Below are positions 1 to 9,124 of a DNA stretch of 41,573 nt, one piece after another. The notes under the pieces are model-generated. The model was not told the DNA's origin. It was given only the letters and a program-made list of their open reading frames with translations, and searched no databases. The stretch is from an uncultured Prevotellaceae bacterium (GTDB lineage Bacteria; Bacteroidota; Bacteroidia; Bacteroidales; Bacteroidaceae): contig CAMHNI010000031.1 in assembly GCA_946186505.1 (NCBI GenBank), positions 1 to 41,573 on the forward strand, given 5' to 3'. Both the position numbers and the translations under genes were made by a program. Each line of letters starts with the position of its first letter. The first letter of the stretch is position 1.

Positions 1-5
1 GAATT

Positions 6-1787
6 ATGATTACCAAAAGCATAAAACATACACTCATCGCCTGTTCGCTGTGCTGCGGTGCCGCCGCAGCCCTCACCGCCTGCAATGACTTTCTGACCAT
101 CTACCCCACCGACCGCATCGTGGCTGAGGACTTCTGGAAGAAGAAGGCGGATGTCGATCAGATGGTAGATGGCTGCTACCTGAGCATGATTGACTACAGT
201 GTACAGGAACGTGCCATCATGTGGGGAGCCTACCGCTCGGACGAGCTGGTGAAACTGAACGACTACAACGACAACACACTGGACAACATCAGTGCGGTCA
301 TCCTGCTACCCACTAACCGGTACGCCAAATGGAACAATTTCTACAAGGTTATCAACAACTGCAACATCGTGCTGAACCACGCCCCAGAAGTGATGGTCGA
401 GGACCCGGAGTTCACCGAGGGCGACTATCAGGTGGTCAAGGCACAGATGCTTGCCCTCCGCTCGCTGTGCTACTTTTATCTGGTAAGGGCATTCCGCGAC
501 GTTCCTTATACCACACAGTCATACGAGGATGACAGTCAGGTGGACCTCGTTCCACAGAGTGCTCCCGACATCGTGCTACAGCACTGCCTCGACGACCTCA
601 ATGAAGCACGCATGTACATCATGCGCTCAGGTTCCTATGGACGAAACGATTGGAGGAACTGGGGCTATATGACCCGTGATGCCGTACACGCCCTGATGGC
701 CGACATCTACCTGTGGAGGGCCTCCATGACCCATGACAGTGGTGACTACCGTCAGGCCATTGCCTTCAGCGACTCGGTCATCAACGCCAAGGATGCCTAC
801 TACAAGCTTTACCAGGAGCGGGACATCACCGAACAGAAAGAAGACCGCTATCACCTGGAAGACGGCGACGATGCCTTCTATACCATATTCTGCCCCAGTC
901 AGGGCAACTCTCACGAGAGCATTCTGGAATGGCAGTACAACGGTATCAACAACTCGAACACGGCTTTGGAGAACTACTACTATGAGTCGGGCAACGAGGA
1001 CAGCCATGCCCAGACCGGCATCCTGATGGCCTCGGCAATATTCAACACCACGGCCACCAACGCCAACACAACGGATGCCCAGAAGATTTACATGTCAAAA
1101 AACGACTACCGCTTCTGGAACAACGTCTATGAAGCCAACAACGAAGAGGCCCAGCAACTTGCCGTTCGCAAAATGGTTGCCACAAGTGACATCTCCGACA
1201 TTACCGCACGAAACGTCGGAGAGACCAAGTCCAACAACCGCAACTTCAAGGAGTTCCGTCAGAACTGGATTGTCTATCGGCTGACAGACGTCATGCTGAT
1301 GAAGGCTGAGGCTCTCACAGAGACAGCAGCCAACGACAGTGATGAGGTGGCGCTGAAACAGGCTTTCGACTTGGTGCAGGCAGTCAACAAACGCTCAATG
1401 CACAAGAATGCCAACGACACCCTGAAGTTCGATAACTTCAAGTCGAAGAGCGATATGGAACTATTAGTGCTGACAGAACGTGAACGCGAACTGTGCTTCG
1501 AAGGCAAGCGCTGGTTCGATCTCATGCGCTACTGCTACCGCCACATGGAAGGTGTGAACATCCACCAGAGACTCGCCGACAGCGGGGCTTGGCCTGAACT
1601 CTATTCGCCCATGCTGCAGATGGTGATCAGGAAATACTCCAACGACGGCGGCGGTGATGCTGTTTCATACAAGATGAAGAGCGAACCTTACCTCTACTGG
1701 CCCATTGAGGAGAATGAAATCAAGGTGAACAACCTGCTGAACCAGAACCCAGTGTTCATTCAGGAGAAATCGACAAGCAAAAATTAG
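6..1787 (+). CDS. SusD/RagB-like outer-membrane lipoprotein
   Basis: This 593-residue protein is probably the surface lid of a SusCD nutrient importer, which captures a glycan or peptide and hands it to a TonB-dependent SusC channel. A lipoprotein signal peptide with lipobox LTAC puts the lipidated cysteine at residue 26. The signal peptide is oddly cysteine-rich (Cys13, 16, 17). After it come SusD hallmarks: an aromatic helix around CYFYLVRAFRDVPY, the TPR-like helix VMLMKAEALTE, and the late motif ERELCFEGKRWFDLMRY. The length fits the family. Only five bases precede the start; its SusC partner would normally lie just upstream, outside the window. The next gene starts 26 bp downstream, so an operon with the fasciclin genes is likely. 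The substrate cannot be read from sequence. Confidence 0.93.
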   Translation: MITKSIKHTLIACSLCCGAAAALTACNDFLTIYPTDRIVAEDFWKKKADVDQMVDGCYLSMIDYSVQERAIMWGAYRSDELVKLNDYNDNTLDNISAVILLPTNRYAKWNNFYKVINNCNIVLNHAPEVMVEDPEFTEGDYQVVKAQMLALRSLCYFYLVRAFRDVPYTTQSYEDDSQVDLVPQSAPDIVLQHCLDDLNEARMYIMRSGSYGRNDWRNWGYMTRDAVHALMADIYLWRASMTHDSGDYRQAIAFSDSVINAKDAYYKLYQERDITEQKEDRYHLEDGDDAFYTIFCPSQGNSHESILEWQYNGINNSNTALENYYYESGNEDSHAQTGILMASAIFNTTATNANTTDAQKIYMSKNDYRFWNNVYEANNEEAQQLAVRKMVATSDISDITARNVGETKSNNRNFKEFRQNWIVYRLTDVMLMKAEALTETAANDSDEVALKQAFDLVQAVNKRSMHKNANDTLKFDNFKSKSDMELLVLTERERELCFEGKRWFDLMRYCYRHMEGVNIHQRLADSGAWPELYSPMLQMVIRKYSNDGGGDAVSYKMKSEPYLYWPIEENEIKVNNLLNQNPVFIQEKSTSKN

Positions 1788-1813
1788 TAATGAGTAATTA
1801 GCAATTAGTAATT
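1788..1813. repeat. AT-rich short tandem repeat between genes
   Basis: The gap between the first SusD-like gene and the first fasciclin gene is built from near-copies of a TAATTAG/AATTAGTAA word (about three copies), running straight into the next start codon. It acts as the upstream region of the next gene and has no clear Shine-Dalgarno motif, as is usual in Bacteroidetes. Confidence 0.6.
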
Positions 1814-3898
1814 ATGATTACCAAGAGCATAAAACACATCCTCGCCACCTGTTGGTTGTGCTGCGGCGCTGCCGCAGTCCTCTCGCCACTCGCCTCCTGT
1901 AAGGAGGACATTGACGAGTCGAACCTCTACACCTTTACGGGCGAGACCATTGAAGACTACCTCGCAAACCGCAGTGAGCGTTTCAGCTCGTTCAACTACA
2001 TCCTGTCACGCATCGGCTACGACAAGATCCTTTCGGCCTACGGCACCTACACCTGCTTTGCACCGGACAACGATGCCGTGACAGAGTATATCGACAGTCT
2101 GTATGATGACGAAGTGAACAAGGACCTGCCGCACAACGGCATGACCTCACGCGGTCTGGAGGGACTGACCGACTCGCTCTGCAAGGACATCGCCCTGTTC
2201 CATCTGCTGAATACGGAGGTGCTGGGCGTGAACATGGGCAACGGCCTGACGATGAAGACCTTGCTCGGACGCGACATCAACACCACCATCGACCCCAATT
2301 CGGGAGCCGTGCTCATCAGTCGCCATTCGACAGTGACCAGCATGGACAACGAACTGGAGAATGGCGTGCTCCATGAAATCGACTGCGTGATCCAGCGCTC
2401 TAACATGCTGATTACCGGTGAGATGGAAAACCATCCTGACGAATTCACCCTCTTCTCGCAGGCTCTGAAGCTGACAGGACTGGCCGACTCACTGACCAAC
2501 ATCAGCCACACTAATTTTGACCCCATCGACAACAGGCGCAATTTCTACACGCCGGACAAGTGCGAGATGGGCTACACCATCTTCGCAGAAACCGACGAGG
2601 CCCTGGCAGGACACGGCATCACCAACATCAACGAGCTCAAGGCTTACGCTGACAGCGTCTATGCCACCTGTGCCGACCAAGGGACTGGATGGTATGACTA
2701 CGGACGCAACCACCATATCAAGATCAGTACAGGAAACGACTACAAGAATCCCTGGAACACACTGAGCATGTTCGTGCGCTACCACATCCTGGACTACAAG
2801 ATTCCTTACGAGAAACTGGTGAACTCACACAACCAGATCTCAAAGGTCACGCTGGTGGAATACTACGAGACCATGCTGCCCTACACGATGATGAAGATTA
2901 CCAGGAACAGCGGAAAACTGATGATCAACCGCTGGACAGCCAACAGTTCACTCACCGACATGGTGGCCGAACTGGGTTCCGCTGCTATGCACACCGTGCT
3001 GTTCGCCGGAGTCGAGCTGGAGGGCAGCAAGGGTCAGGTGGCCGCTCTCAACGGCTACATACATTCGCTGAAGGACATGCTTGCCTACGAAGAGCGAGTG
3101 CCTCATGGTGCCCTCAACGAAAGAATACGAATTGACGACACGTCCATCTTCGGAGAGATGATGTCCAACTCGTTCCGACGCATCAGCGATAGCGAAGTAA
3201 ACGCAATGAACGGTGGCAAGACCGGCACTGACGGTGACCTGAGCGGCAGCTACATACGCATACCGCCGGGGTACCTGAAGAACATGGTCATCTACAATGG
3301 TGAAGACACCCGTCTGTACTACCTCTCAGGACAGAGCAGCGGATGGAGTAACTACCAAGGCGACGAGTTCAACTGTAAAGGATATTACGATTTCGCCATG
3401 CGGTTGCCACCCGTACCCGAAGGCACATACGAACTCAGGATTGGCTATACAGCAGAGGGTAACGAGCAGCGCGGCATGTTACAGTTCTATCTGGGCAGCT
3501 CCTCTGACCGCACCACGATGAAGGCTCTTGACATCCCGCTCGACATGCGCCATGTACCCGTGAACAACTCCAACCTTGACCCGGATGTCATCACTGGCTG
3601 GTGCGACTGGACGCGACTGGATGACAAGGGCATCGAAAGCGACGCCAACATGCGTAACTTAGGTTACATGCGCGGACCTCTCTACTACACGGTGGGGGTC
3701 AATTCCGGAAACTATGCCCGCAACAACCCCAAAGACCTGCGCCGCATCATTGCCAAGCAGGAGTTCAAGCAGGGCGAGTACTGGCTGCGCTTCAAAAGCG
3801 TGCTTGAATCCGATCATCACCAGTTCCACCTCGACTACATCGAATTCTGCCCGGAAAACGTTTACAACAACACCCGCTACGTTGAGGACATGTATTAA
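1814..3898 (+). CDS. Fasciclin (FAS1) domain surface lipoprotein
   Basis: A 694-residue lipoprotein with a signal peptide nearly identical to that of the preceding gene; the lipobox LASC puts the lipidated Cys at residue 29, followed by KEDID, an acidic tail like known Bacteroidetes surface-export signals. Residues of about 40-195 look like one FAS1 domain: a FNYILSRIGYDKIL helix, the TCFAPDNDAV strand and a closing VLHEIDCVIQ strand. A weaker second FAS1-like unit follows (about 205-430), then a beta-rich C-terminal part (about 440-694) that may be a carbohydrate-binding-like sandwich. FAS1 domains generally mediate adhesion. Here the position between SusD and SusC genes suggests an accessory surface binding protein of the importer (inference). 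It lies in the same operon as its neighbours. Confidence 0.85.
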   Translation: MITKSIKHILATCWLCCGAAAVLSPLASCKEDIDESNLYTFTGETIEDYLANRSERFSSFNYILSRIGYDKILSAYGTYTCFAPDNDAVTEYIDSLYDDEVNKDLPHNGMTSRGLEGLTDSLCKDIALFHLLNTEVLGVNMGNGLTMKTLLGRDINTTIDPNSGAVLISRHSTVTSMDNELENGVLHEIDCVIQRSNMLITGEMENHPDEFTLFSQALKLTGLADSLTNISHTNFDPIDNRRNFYTPDKCEMGYTIFAETDEALAGHGITNINELKAYADSVYATCADQGTGWYDYGRNHHIKISTGNDYKNPWNTLSMFVRYHILDYKIPYEKLVNSHNQISKVTLVEYYETMLPYTMMKITRNSGKLMINRWTANSSLTDMVAELGSAAMHTVLFAGVELEGSKGQVAALNGYIHSLKDMLAYEERVPHGALNERIRIDDTSIFGEMMSNSFRRISDSEVNAMNGGKTGTDGDLSGSYIRIPPGYLKNMVIYNGEDTRLYYLSGQSSGWSNYQGDEFNCKGYYDFAMRLPPVPEGTYELRIGYTAEGNEQRGMLQFYLGSSSDRTTMKALDIPLDMRHVPVNNSNLDPDVITGWCDWTRLDDKGIESDANMRNLGYMRGPLYYTVGVNSGNYARNNPKDLRRIIAKQEFKQGEYWLRFKSVLESDHHQFHLDYIEFCPENVYNNTRYVEDMY

Positions 3899-3970
3899 GA
3901 AGTGAAAAGTGAAAAGTGAGAAGTGAAAAGTGAGAAGTGAAAAGTGAGAAGTAAGAAGTAAGAAGTGATA
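3896..3970. repeat. Simple tandem repeat of AAGTGAGAAGTGA type
   Basis: The gap between the two fasciclin genes is almost wholly a degenerate tandem repeat of 7-base words (GAAAAGT, GAGAAGT, later GTAAGAA). It begins at the stop codon of the upstream gene and ends about 17 bases before the downstream start. It has no coding content and looks like slippage-prone filler. Confidence 0.85.
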
Positions 3971-3987
3971 ATTGTAAAATGAGAATT

Positions 3988-5745
3988 ATGATTACCAAAA
4001 GCATAAAATCCCTATTCGTCGCCTGTTCGCTGTGCTGCGGCGGTGCCGCAGCCCTCGCCTTGACGGCCTGCGCCGACTGGGACGACCACTATGATGCTAA
4101 CAAAGCACTGCTTGACAGCCAGCAATCTACACTCTGGCAGAACATCGAAAAAAGCGGCAACCTGTCGCAGTTTGCCACGCTGCTGAAAAAGGCCGGCTAT
4201 GACGAGGTGCTCAACACATCACAGTGCTATACCGTCTGGGCACCGGCCAACGGCACCTTCGACTACGAGACGCTTTCATCCCTGGCTGATGACCGTTTGC
4301 AAAAGGAGTTCATCGAGAACCATATCGCCCGTAACAACTACCCGGCCTCCGGACAGTACAACCAGCCACAGCGTATCTACACGCTGAACGAGAAATTGAT
4401 GTACATCAGCGGCGGCAACGGCAACTATGCCATCCAGGGCATCAGCGTGGCACAGCCCAACCTGGCTTCAGAAAACGGTACCATCCACATCCTGGACGGT
4501 AAGATTCCCTTTAAGCAGAACATCTACGAGTCGCTCAACAACTATGAGTTCACCATCGACTCCATCAGCAACTTCTTCCACTCCTACGACGTGAGGAAGC
4601 TGAACGAGTATAAGAGCATACAGGGTCCCACACTGAACGGTGAGATTACCTATCTCGACTCCATCTTCGACGAGAGCAACGACCTCTTCCGCCAATATTT
4701 TGCCTACATCAACCGCGAGGACAGTAACTACTCCATGGTACTGCCCACGAACGAGGCATGGATAAAGGCCAAGGAGACCGTCAGCAAGTATTACAACTAC
4801 CTGCCCTCGTTTGAGTTCATGGAGAACACATCGACAGGCAGTGACCAGAAGAAGGTGAAGGTCAACATCAAGGACATCAATTACCTGAAGGACTCCATCG
4901 TCAATACAATGCTCACCTCCAGCCTGTTCTTCAACAACAATATCTACGACAACAGGAAACTTGACAGCTACAGCGGAAGCGGCAGTTTCGTCTGCGACTC
5001 ACTGTATGCCACCACAGGGATGAAAATCTACAGTGAAGATGCGGCACGGCTTTTGGAGGGGACACGCCGCCTGGAAAGGAGCAACGGCTACGTCTGGCTT
5101 ACTGACGACAGCCTGCGCATGCGTACCTGGAGTGTTTGGAACCCTGAAATCAAGATTCAGGCTGAGAACACTGCCTATATAGCCAGTACGAGCAATGTGT
5201 ACAACAATGAACCGCAGAGGATTTATGTCGCCCCCGGCACCCAGAACCCTGCGGTTACGGGTAGCCTTTCGGCCAACTCCTATCTTGAAGTACAGTCTGT
5301 CAGTACCAACACCAACCAAGGTGTGGTCTTCTACCTGCCGGATGTACGCTCCACCACTTACAGCATCTACATGGTCATGGTTCCTGCTGTTATAACCAGC
5401 ACAAACAACCCGGCCAAGCCTAACCGCTTCACAGTGACCATGGGCTATGCCAAGGCCGATGGCACAAACGAGGACAGCAACCGCTCCTGGATTTCAGAGA
5501 GTGCCTTCGTCAACGACTCGCTCCAAATAGACACAGTCTATCTGGGAGACTTCACTTTCCCCATGGCCTACTACGGTACAGGCAACTACTACCCCTACCT
5601 GCGTGTCAACAGCTATATCATGTCGAGAGACCGTAACCTGTACGACCGGACCTTGCGCATCGACTGCATTATCCTGCGCCCCAAGGAGCTTGACGACTAC
5701 CTGAAAGCGCATCCGGACTACCTTTATGACCAAGGCAACTATTAA
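3988..5745 (+). CDS. Fasciclin (FAS1) domain surface lipoprotein
   Basis: A 585-residue lipoprotein, paralogous in layout to the upstream fasciclin protein. An ATG also exists nine bases earlier (3979), but the ATG at 3988 begins the same MITKSIK signal peptide as the two upstream lipoproteins, so it is preferred. The lipobox LTAC puts the lipidated Cys at residue 28, followed by ADWDDHYD, an acidic surface-export-like tail. A FAS1 domain at about 50-185 shows FATLLKKAGYDEVL, the strand YTVWAPANGTF and the closing GTIHILDGKIPF. A second, more divergent FAS1-like stretch follows at about 195-390, then a beta-rich C-terminus. The SusC-like gene starts 21 bp downstream. It probably acts with the importer on the cell surface; the ligand is unknown. 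Confidence 0.85.
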   Translation: MITKSIKSLFVACSLCCGGAAALALTACADWDDHYDANKALLDSQQSTLWQNIEKSGNLSQFATLLKKAGYDEVLNTSQCYTVWAPANGTFDYETLSSLADDRLQKEFIENHIARNNYPASGQYNQPQRIYTLNEKLMYISGGNGNYAIQGISVAQPNLASENGTIHILDGKIPFKQNIYESLNNYEFTIDSISNFFHSYDVRKLNEYKSIQGPTLNGEITYLDSIFDESNDLFRQYFAYINREDSNYSMVLPTNEAWIKAKETVSKYYNYLPSFEFMENTSTGSDQKKVKVNIKDINYLKDSIVNTMLTSSLFFNNNIYDNRKLDSYSGSGSFVCDSLYATTGMKIYSEDAARLLEGTRRLERSNGYVWLTDDSLRMRTWSVWNPEIKIQAENTAYIASTSNVYNNEPQRIYVAPGTQNPAVTGSLSANSYLEVQSVSTNTNQGVVFYLPDVRSTTYSIYMVMVPAVITSTNNPAKPNRFTVTMGYAKADGTNEDSNRSWISESAFVNDSLQIDTVYLGDFTFPMAYYGTGNYYPYLRVNSYIMSRDRNLYDRTLRIDCIILRPKELDDYLKAHPDYLYDQGNY

Positions 5746-5766
5746 GTCTTACCCTATCAAAACTGA

Positions 5767-8700
5767 ATGAAAATGAAAATGCATCGTATTCTTTATATTT
5801 CCATCTTCGGCATGCTTTGCATGGGTATGCCTGCTTTCGCCCAGGATGATGACGCCCAAGATGAAGACGTCGTAACCGCCCCCAAGAAGAAAGCGGCAAA
5901 GGTGCTTCCATCCTACCCCACTATGGAGGTCAAGGGCACGTGCGTAGATGCTGTAACCAAGAAGCCCCTGGCCGGTATCTTGATCCAGGCACTGAACGAC
6001 AAGAACTACACGGCCATGACCGAGGAGGACGGCACCTTTACCATCAAGGTGCCCACGTTCGCCACTGCTCTCTATGTACACGCCCCGGAATATCTCAGCC
6101 AGCACGTCGGACTGGGGTCACCGGACAAGGGTGTGCTCGTTGAGATGATCAGCGACAAGTTCCGCCCGATGTACGACAAGACAACACATGTCGGCGCAGC
6201 GGCAACTGCACTGATCAAGAACACAACCTCACAGACCGTCGAGACCGACATGGGAGAACTGTTGGGAGCCGACATACGCAACATCAGCCGTTCGGGCGGA
6301 CCTGGCTACGGCGCAGCCATGTTCATACGCGGACTCAGTTCACTGAACGCCAACGCCCAGCCGCTCATTGTCATTGACGGCGTGGTACAGGACATGCAGC
6401 AGACCCGCTCGTCGCTCCACTACGGTGACTACACCAACCTGCTGCTTAACATCAACCCCGAGGACATCGAGAAAGTGACCGTGCTCAAGAACGCCACAGC
6501 ACTCTATGGTGCCAAGGGCGGAGCGGGTGTCATCCTTATCGAGACCAAGCGCGGCCACTCCATGGCCACCCGCATTGATGCCAATATCGGCGTAGGCGTG
6601 ACGCTCGTGCCACGGACACCTGAGGTGATGGACGCTGCACAATATCGTCTCTACGCCTCCGAGATGCTGGGCACCTATCCCACCATCAGCAACTATACCG
6701 ACCCGCAGACCTTCAAGTTCCTCATTGATGACCCCACGAAGTACTACTATGCCAAGTACCACAACTCAACGGACTGGAAGGATGAAGTCTATCATGCGGC
6801 ACTCAACCAGAACTACAACATCAACGTGCAGGGTGGTGACGACGTCGGTATGTACAACCTCTCGCTCGGCTATACCGACGGCAAGAGTACAGCTCGTGAG
6901 AATGGTTTCGACCGTCTGAACGTGAGGTTCAACACCGACATCAACATCGTTAACCGGCTGACAACACGGTTCGACATGTCATACACCAAGACCAACCGCG
7001 ACGTCTTCGATAACGGAGCACCGGAGAGCCTCACCACGGGAACCATCTCGTCGCCCACATTCCTTGCACTGGTCAAGTCGCCGTTTCTCAACCCCTATAC
7101 CTTTAACAATGTTACACGGCGGTTGTCTTCCACCCTGGCCGATGCCGATGACTATCTGACTGTGCTTGACCAGGATCTTACACTGGGTAACCCCACCGCA
7201 CTGCTCGACAACGGTACTGCCATCAACAAGAACCGCGTCGAGGTGACACACTTCAATACCGTCATCGCACCGCGTTTCGAAATCAACGACCAACTGACGC
7301 TTTCCGAGACATTCAGCTACACGCTTGACCGTGTTTCCCAGCGCTACTACCGCCCCAAGGACGGCATGCCCACATTCCTCATCGAAGGTATCGGTCGCGT
7401 GCAGAACATGGCTATGTCAATGTTCTCCAAGGAGACCTCCGTCTCGAGCGACACACGTCTGCAGTGGACCCGCCAGCTGCGCGAGCACTTCATTGACGCC
7501 TATGCCGGCCTGCGCTACACGTCCTTCGCCTTCGACAACAACGCGCCACAGGGACAGTATGCCTCGGCAGGTAATGACAAGACACCCAATATCTCGACCA
7601 ACATGGACTTCATCGAAGCCACGGGTGCCGACGACGAGTGGCGCAGCCTGACCTGGTATGCCAATGCCGACTACAACTACCGCAACCGCTATTTCCTCCA
7701 GCTGTCACTGGCCCTCGAGACCTGCAGCCGCTTCGGCGACGAGGCCGACGGCGGCATCGGTATCTGCGGCGTGAAATGGGGACTCTTCCCCAGTGTCCAG
7801 CTTGGTTGGGTGCTCACCAACGAGAAGTGGTTCCAAGACCTCATCCGCGGAGGCAGCGAGAAGCCTTGGCTCAATTACCTGTTAGTGAAGGCTGGCTTCG
7901 ACCTCTCGGGCAACGATGACATTTCGAACTACGCCGCCCGCACCTCGTTCAGCGTCACCAAGTACCTGTACAAATCGACGGCTGCCGTTCTCGATAACAT
8001 CGGAAACGAGAGCATCACCTGGGAACAGACCCGCAAGATGAACCTCGGACTGAAAGCCTACATGCTGGGCAACCGTCTGGGCATCGACTTCGACTACTAC
8101 CTGAACCACACCAGCAACCTGCTGACACTGAAGGCGTTCGAGAACCCCGTAGCCGGTATCAACAACTACTGGAGCAACGGTGGCTCACTCGACAACACAG
8201 GTTTCGAAGTCACCGTTACCACCAAGCCTGTCATCACAAGCAATCTGAGTATCGAAGTAGGGGCCAGTGCCGGACATTACGTCAACAAGGTGAAGTCGCT
8301 GCCTAACGACTCGCGTATCTACCTCAATGGGCAGAAGTCGGCTCAGGGCTTCACATCGTCCATCTACGGCACCGAGAACATTGCCACCATCGTGGGCCAG
8401 CCCGTCGGCATGTTCTACGGTTACAAGACTCAAGGTGTCTTTGCCAACGACCAGGAGGCTGCTGCCGCCGGAAACGGCGACTACCTCTACCTGACCGATG
8501 CCACAGGCGCTCACCAGCAGTTCAAGGCCGGTGACATACACTTCACCGACATCAACGGCGACGGCAAGATTAGCGAAGCCGACAAGACCATCATCGGCAA
8601 TCCCAACCCCGACATCTACGGTAACATCTTCGCCAATGCCACATGGAAGAACCTGACGCTCCACATCGGCTTCAACTACTCTTTAGGCAACGATGTTTAC

Positions 8701-9096
8701 AACTACCAGCGTTCACTGCTCGAGAGCGGATCCAACTTCTACAACCAGACCACGGCCATGACCAACCGCTGGCGTGCCGAGGGACAGCTGACCGCCATGC
8801 CACGCATTGCCTACGGCGACCCCATGGACAACTCCCGTTTCAGCGACCGCTGGATTGAGGACGGCTCCTACCTGCGGCTGAAGACTGTCAACCTTACCTA
8901 CAAGCTGCCCGTCAGCTATTCATGGCTGCAGGGACTCAGCGTGTGGGCCGAGGCCAACAACCTGCTGACCGTCACCCGCTACCTGGGTAACGACCCCGAA
9001 GCCTCCGTGGCCAACGCCGTGCTCTACCAGGGCATCGACGCCGGCAACATCGCCCTGGGCCGCACCTTCACCCTGGGACTCAAGATTAATCTGTAA
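5767..9096 (+). CDS. SusC/RagA-like TonB-dependent outer-membrane receptor
   Basis: At 1109 residues this has the size and order of a SusC-type TonB-dependent transporter. It has a Sec signal peptide ending near PAFAQ (residue 26), an acidic and lysine-rich linker, a carboxypeptidase-regulatory-like domain (about 55-130, starting MEVKGTCVDAVTKKPLAGI), a plug domain (about 150-265) containing the family signature LIVIDG at 200-205, and then a long beta-barrel ending TFTLGLKINL with a C-terminal hydrophobic strand. It imports an oligomer captured by its SusD partner using TonB energy. The first codons offer three in-frame ATGs (5767, 5773, 5779), so the exact start is uncertain by up to four residues. 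The SusD-like gene 28 bp downstream is its likely partner. Confidence 0.96.
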   Translation: MKMKMHRILYISIFGMLCMGMPAFAQDDDAQDEDVVTAPKKKAAKVLPSYPTMEVKGTCVDAVTKKPLAGILIQALNDKNYTAMTEEDGTFTIKVPTFATALYVHAPEYLSQHVGLGSPDKGVLVEMISDKFRPMYDKTTHVGAAATALIKNTTSQTVETDMGELLGADIRNISRSGGPGYGAAMFIRGLSSLNANAQPLIVIDGVVQDMQQTRSSLHYGDYTNLLLNINPEDIEKVTVLKNATALYGAKGGAGVILIETKRGHSMATRIDANIGVGVTLVPRTPEVMDAAQYRLYASEMLGTYPTISNYTDPQTFKFLIDDPTKYYYAKYHNSTDWKDEVYHAALNQNYNINVQGGDDVGMYNLSLGYTDGKSTARENGFDRLNVRFNTDINIVNRLTTRFDMSYTKTNRDVFDNGAPESLTTGTISSPTFLALVKSPFLNPYTFNNVTRRLSSTLADADDYLTVLDQDLTLGNPTALLDNGTAINKNRVEVTHFNTVIAPRFEINDQLTLSETFSYTLDRVSQRYYRPKDGMPTFLIEGIGRVQNMAMSMFSKETSVSSDTRLQWTRQLREHFIDAYAGLRYTSFAFDNNAPQGQYASAGNDKTPNISTNMDFIEATGADDEWRSLTWYANADYNYRNRYFLQLSLALETCSRFGDEADGGIGICGVKWGLFPSVQLGWVLTNEKWFQDLIRGGSEKPWLNYLLVKAGFDLSGNDDISNYAARTSFSVTKYLYKSTAAVLDNIGNESITWEQTRKMNLGLKAYMLGNRLGIDFDYYLNHTSNLLTLKAFENPVAGINNYWSNGGSLDNTGFEVTVTTKPVITSNLSIEVGASAGHYVNKVKSLPNDSRIYLNGQKSAQGFTSSIYGTENIATIVGQPVGMFYGYKTQGVFANDQEAAAAGNGDYLYLTDATGAHQQFKAGDIHFTDINGDGKISEADKTIIGNPNPDIYGNIFANATWKNLTLHIGFNYSLGNDVYNYQRSLLESGSNFYNQTTAMTNRWRAEGQLTAMPRIAYGDPMDNSRFSDRWIEDGSYLRLKTVNLTYKLPVSYSWLQGLSVWAEANNLLTVTRYLGNDPEASVANAVLYQGIDAGNIALGRTFTLGLKINL

Positions 9097-9124
9097 AGCC
9101 TAATACATTAATACATTATCATTT

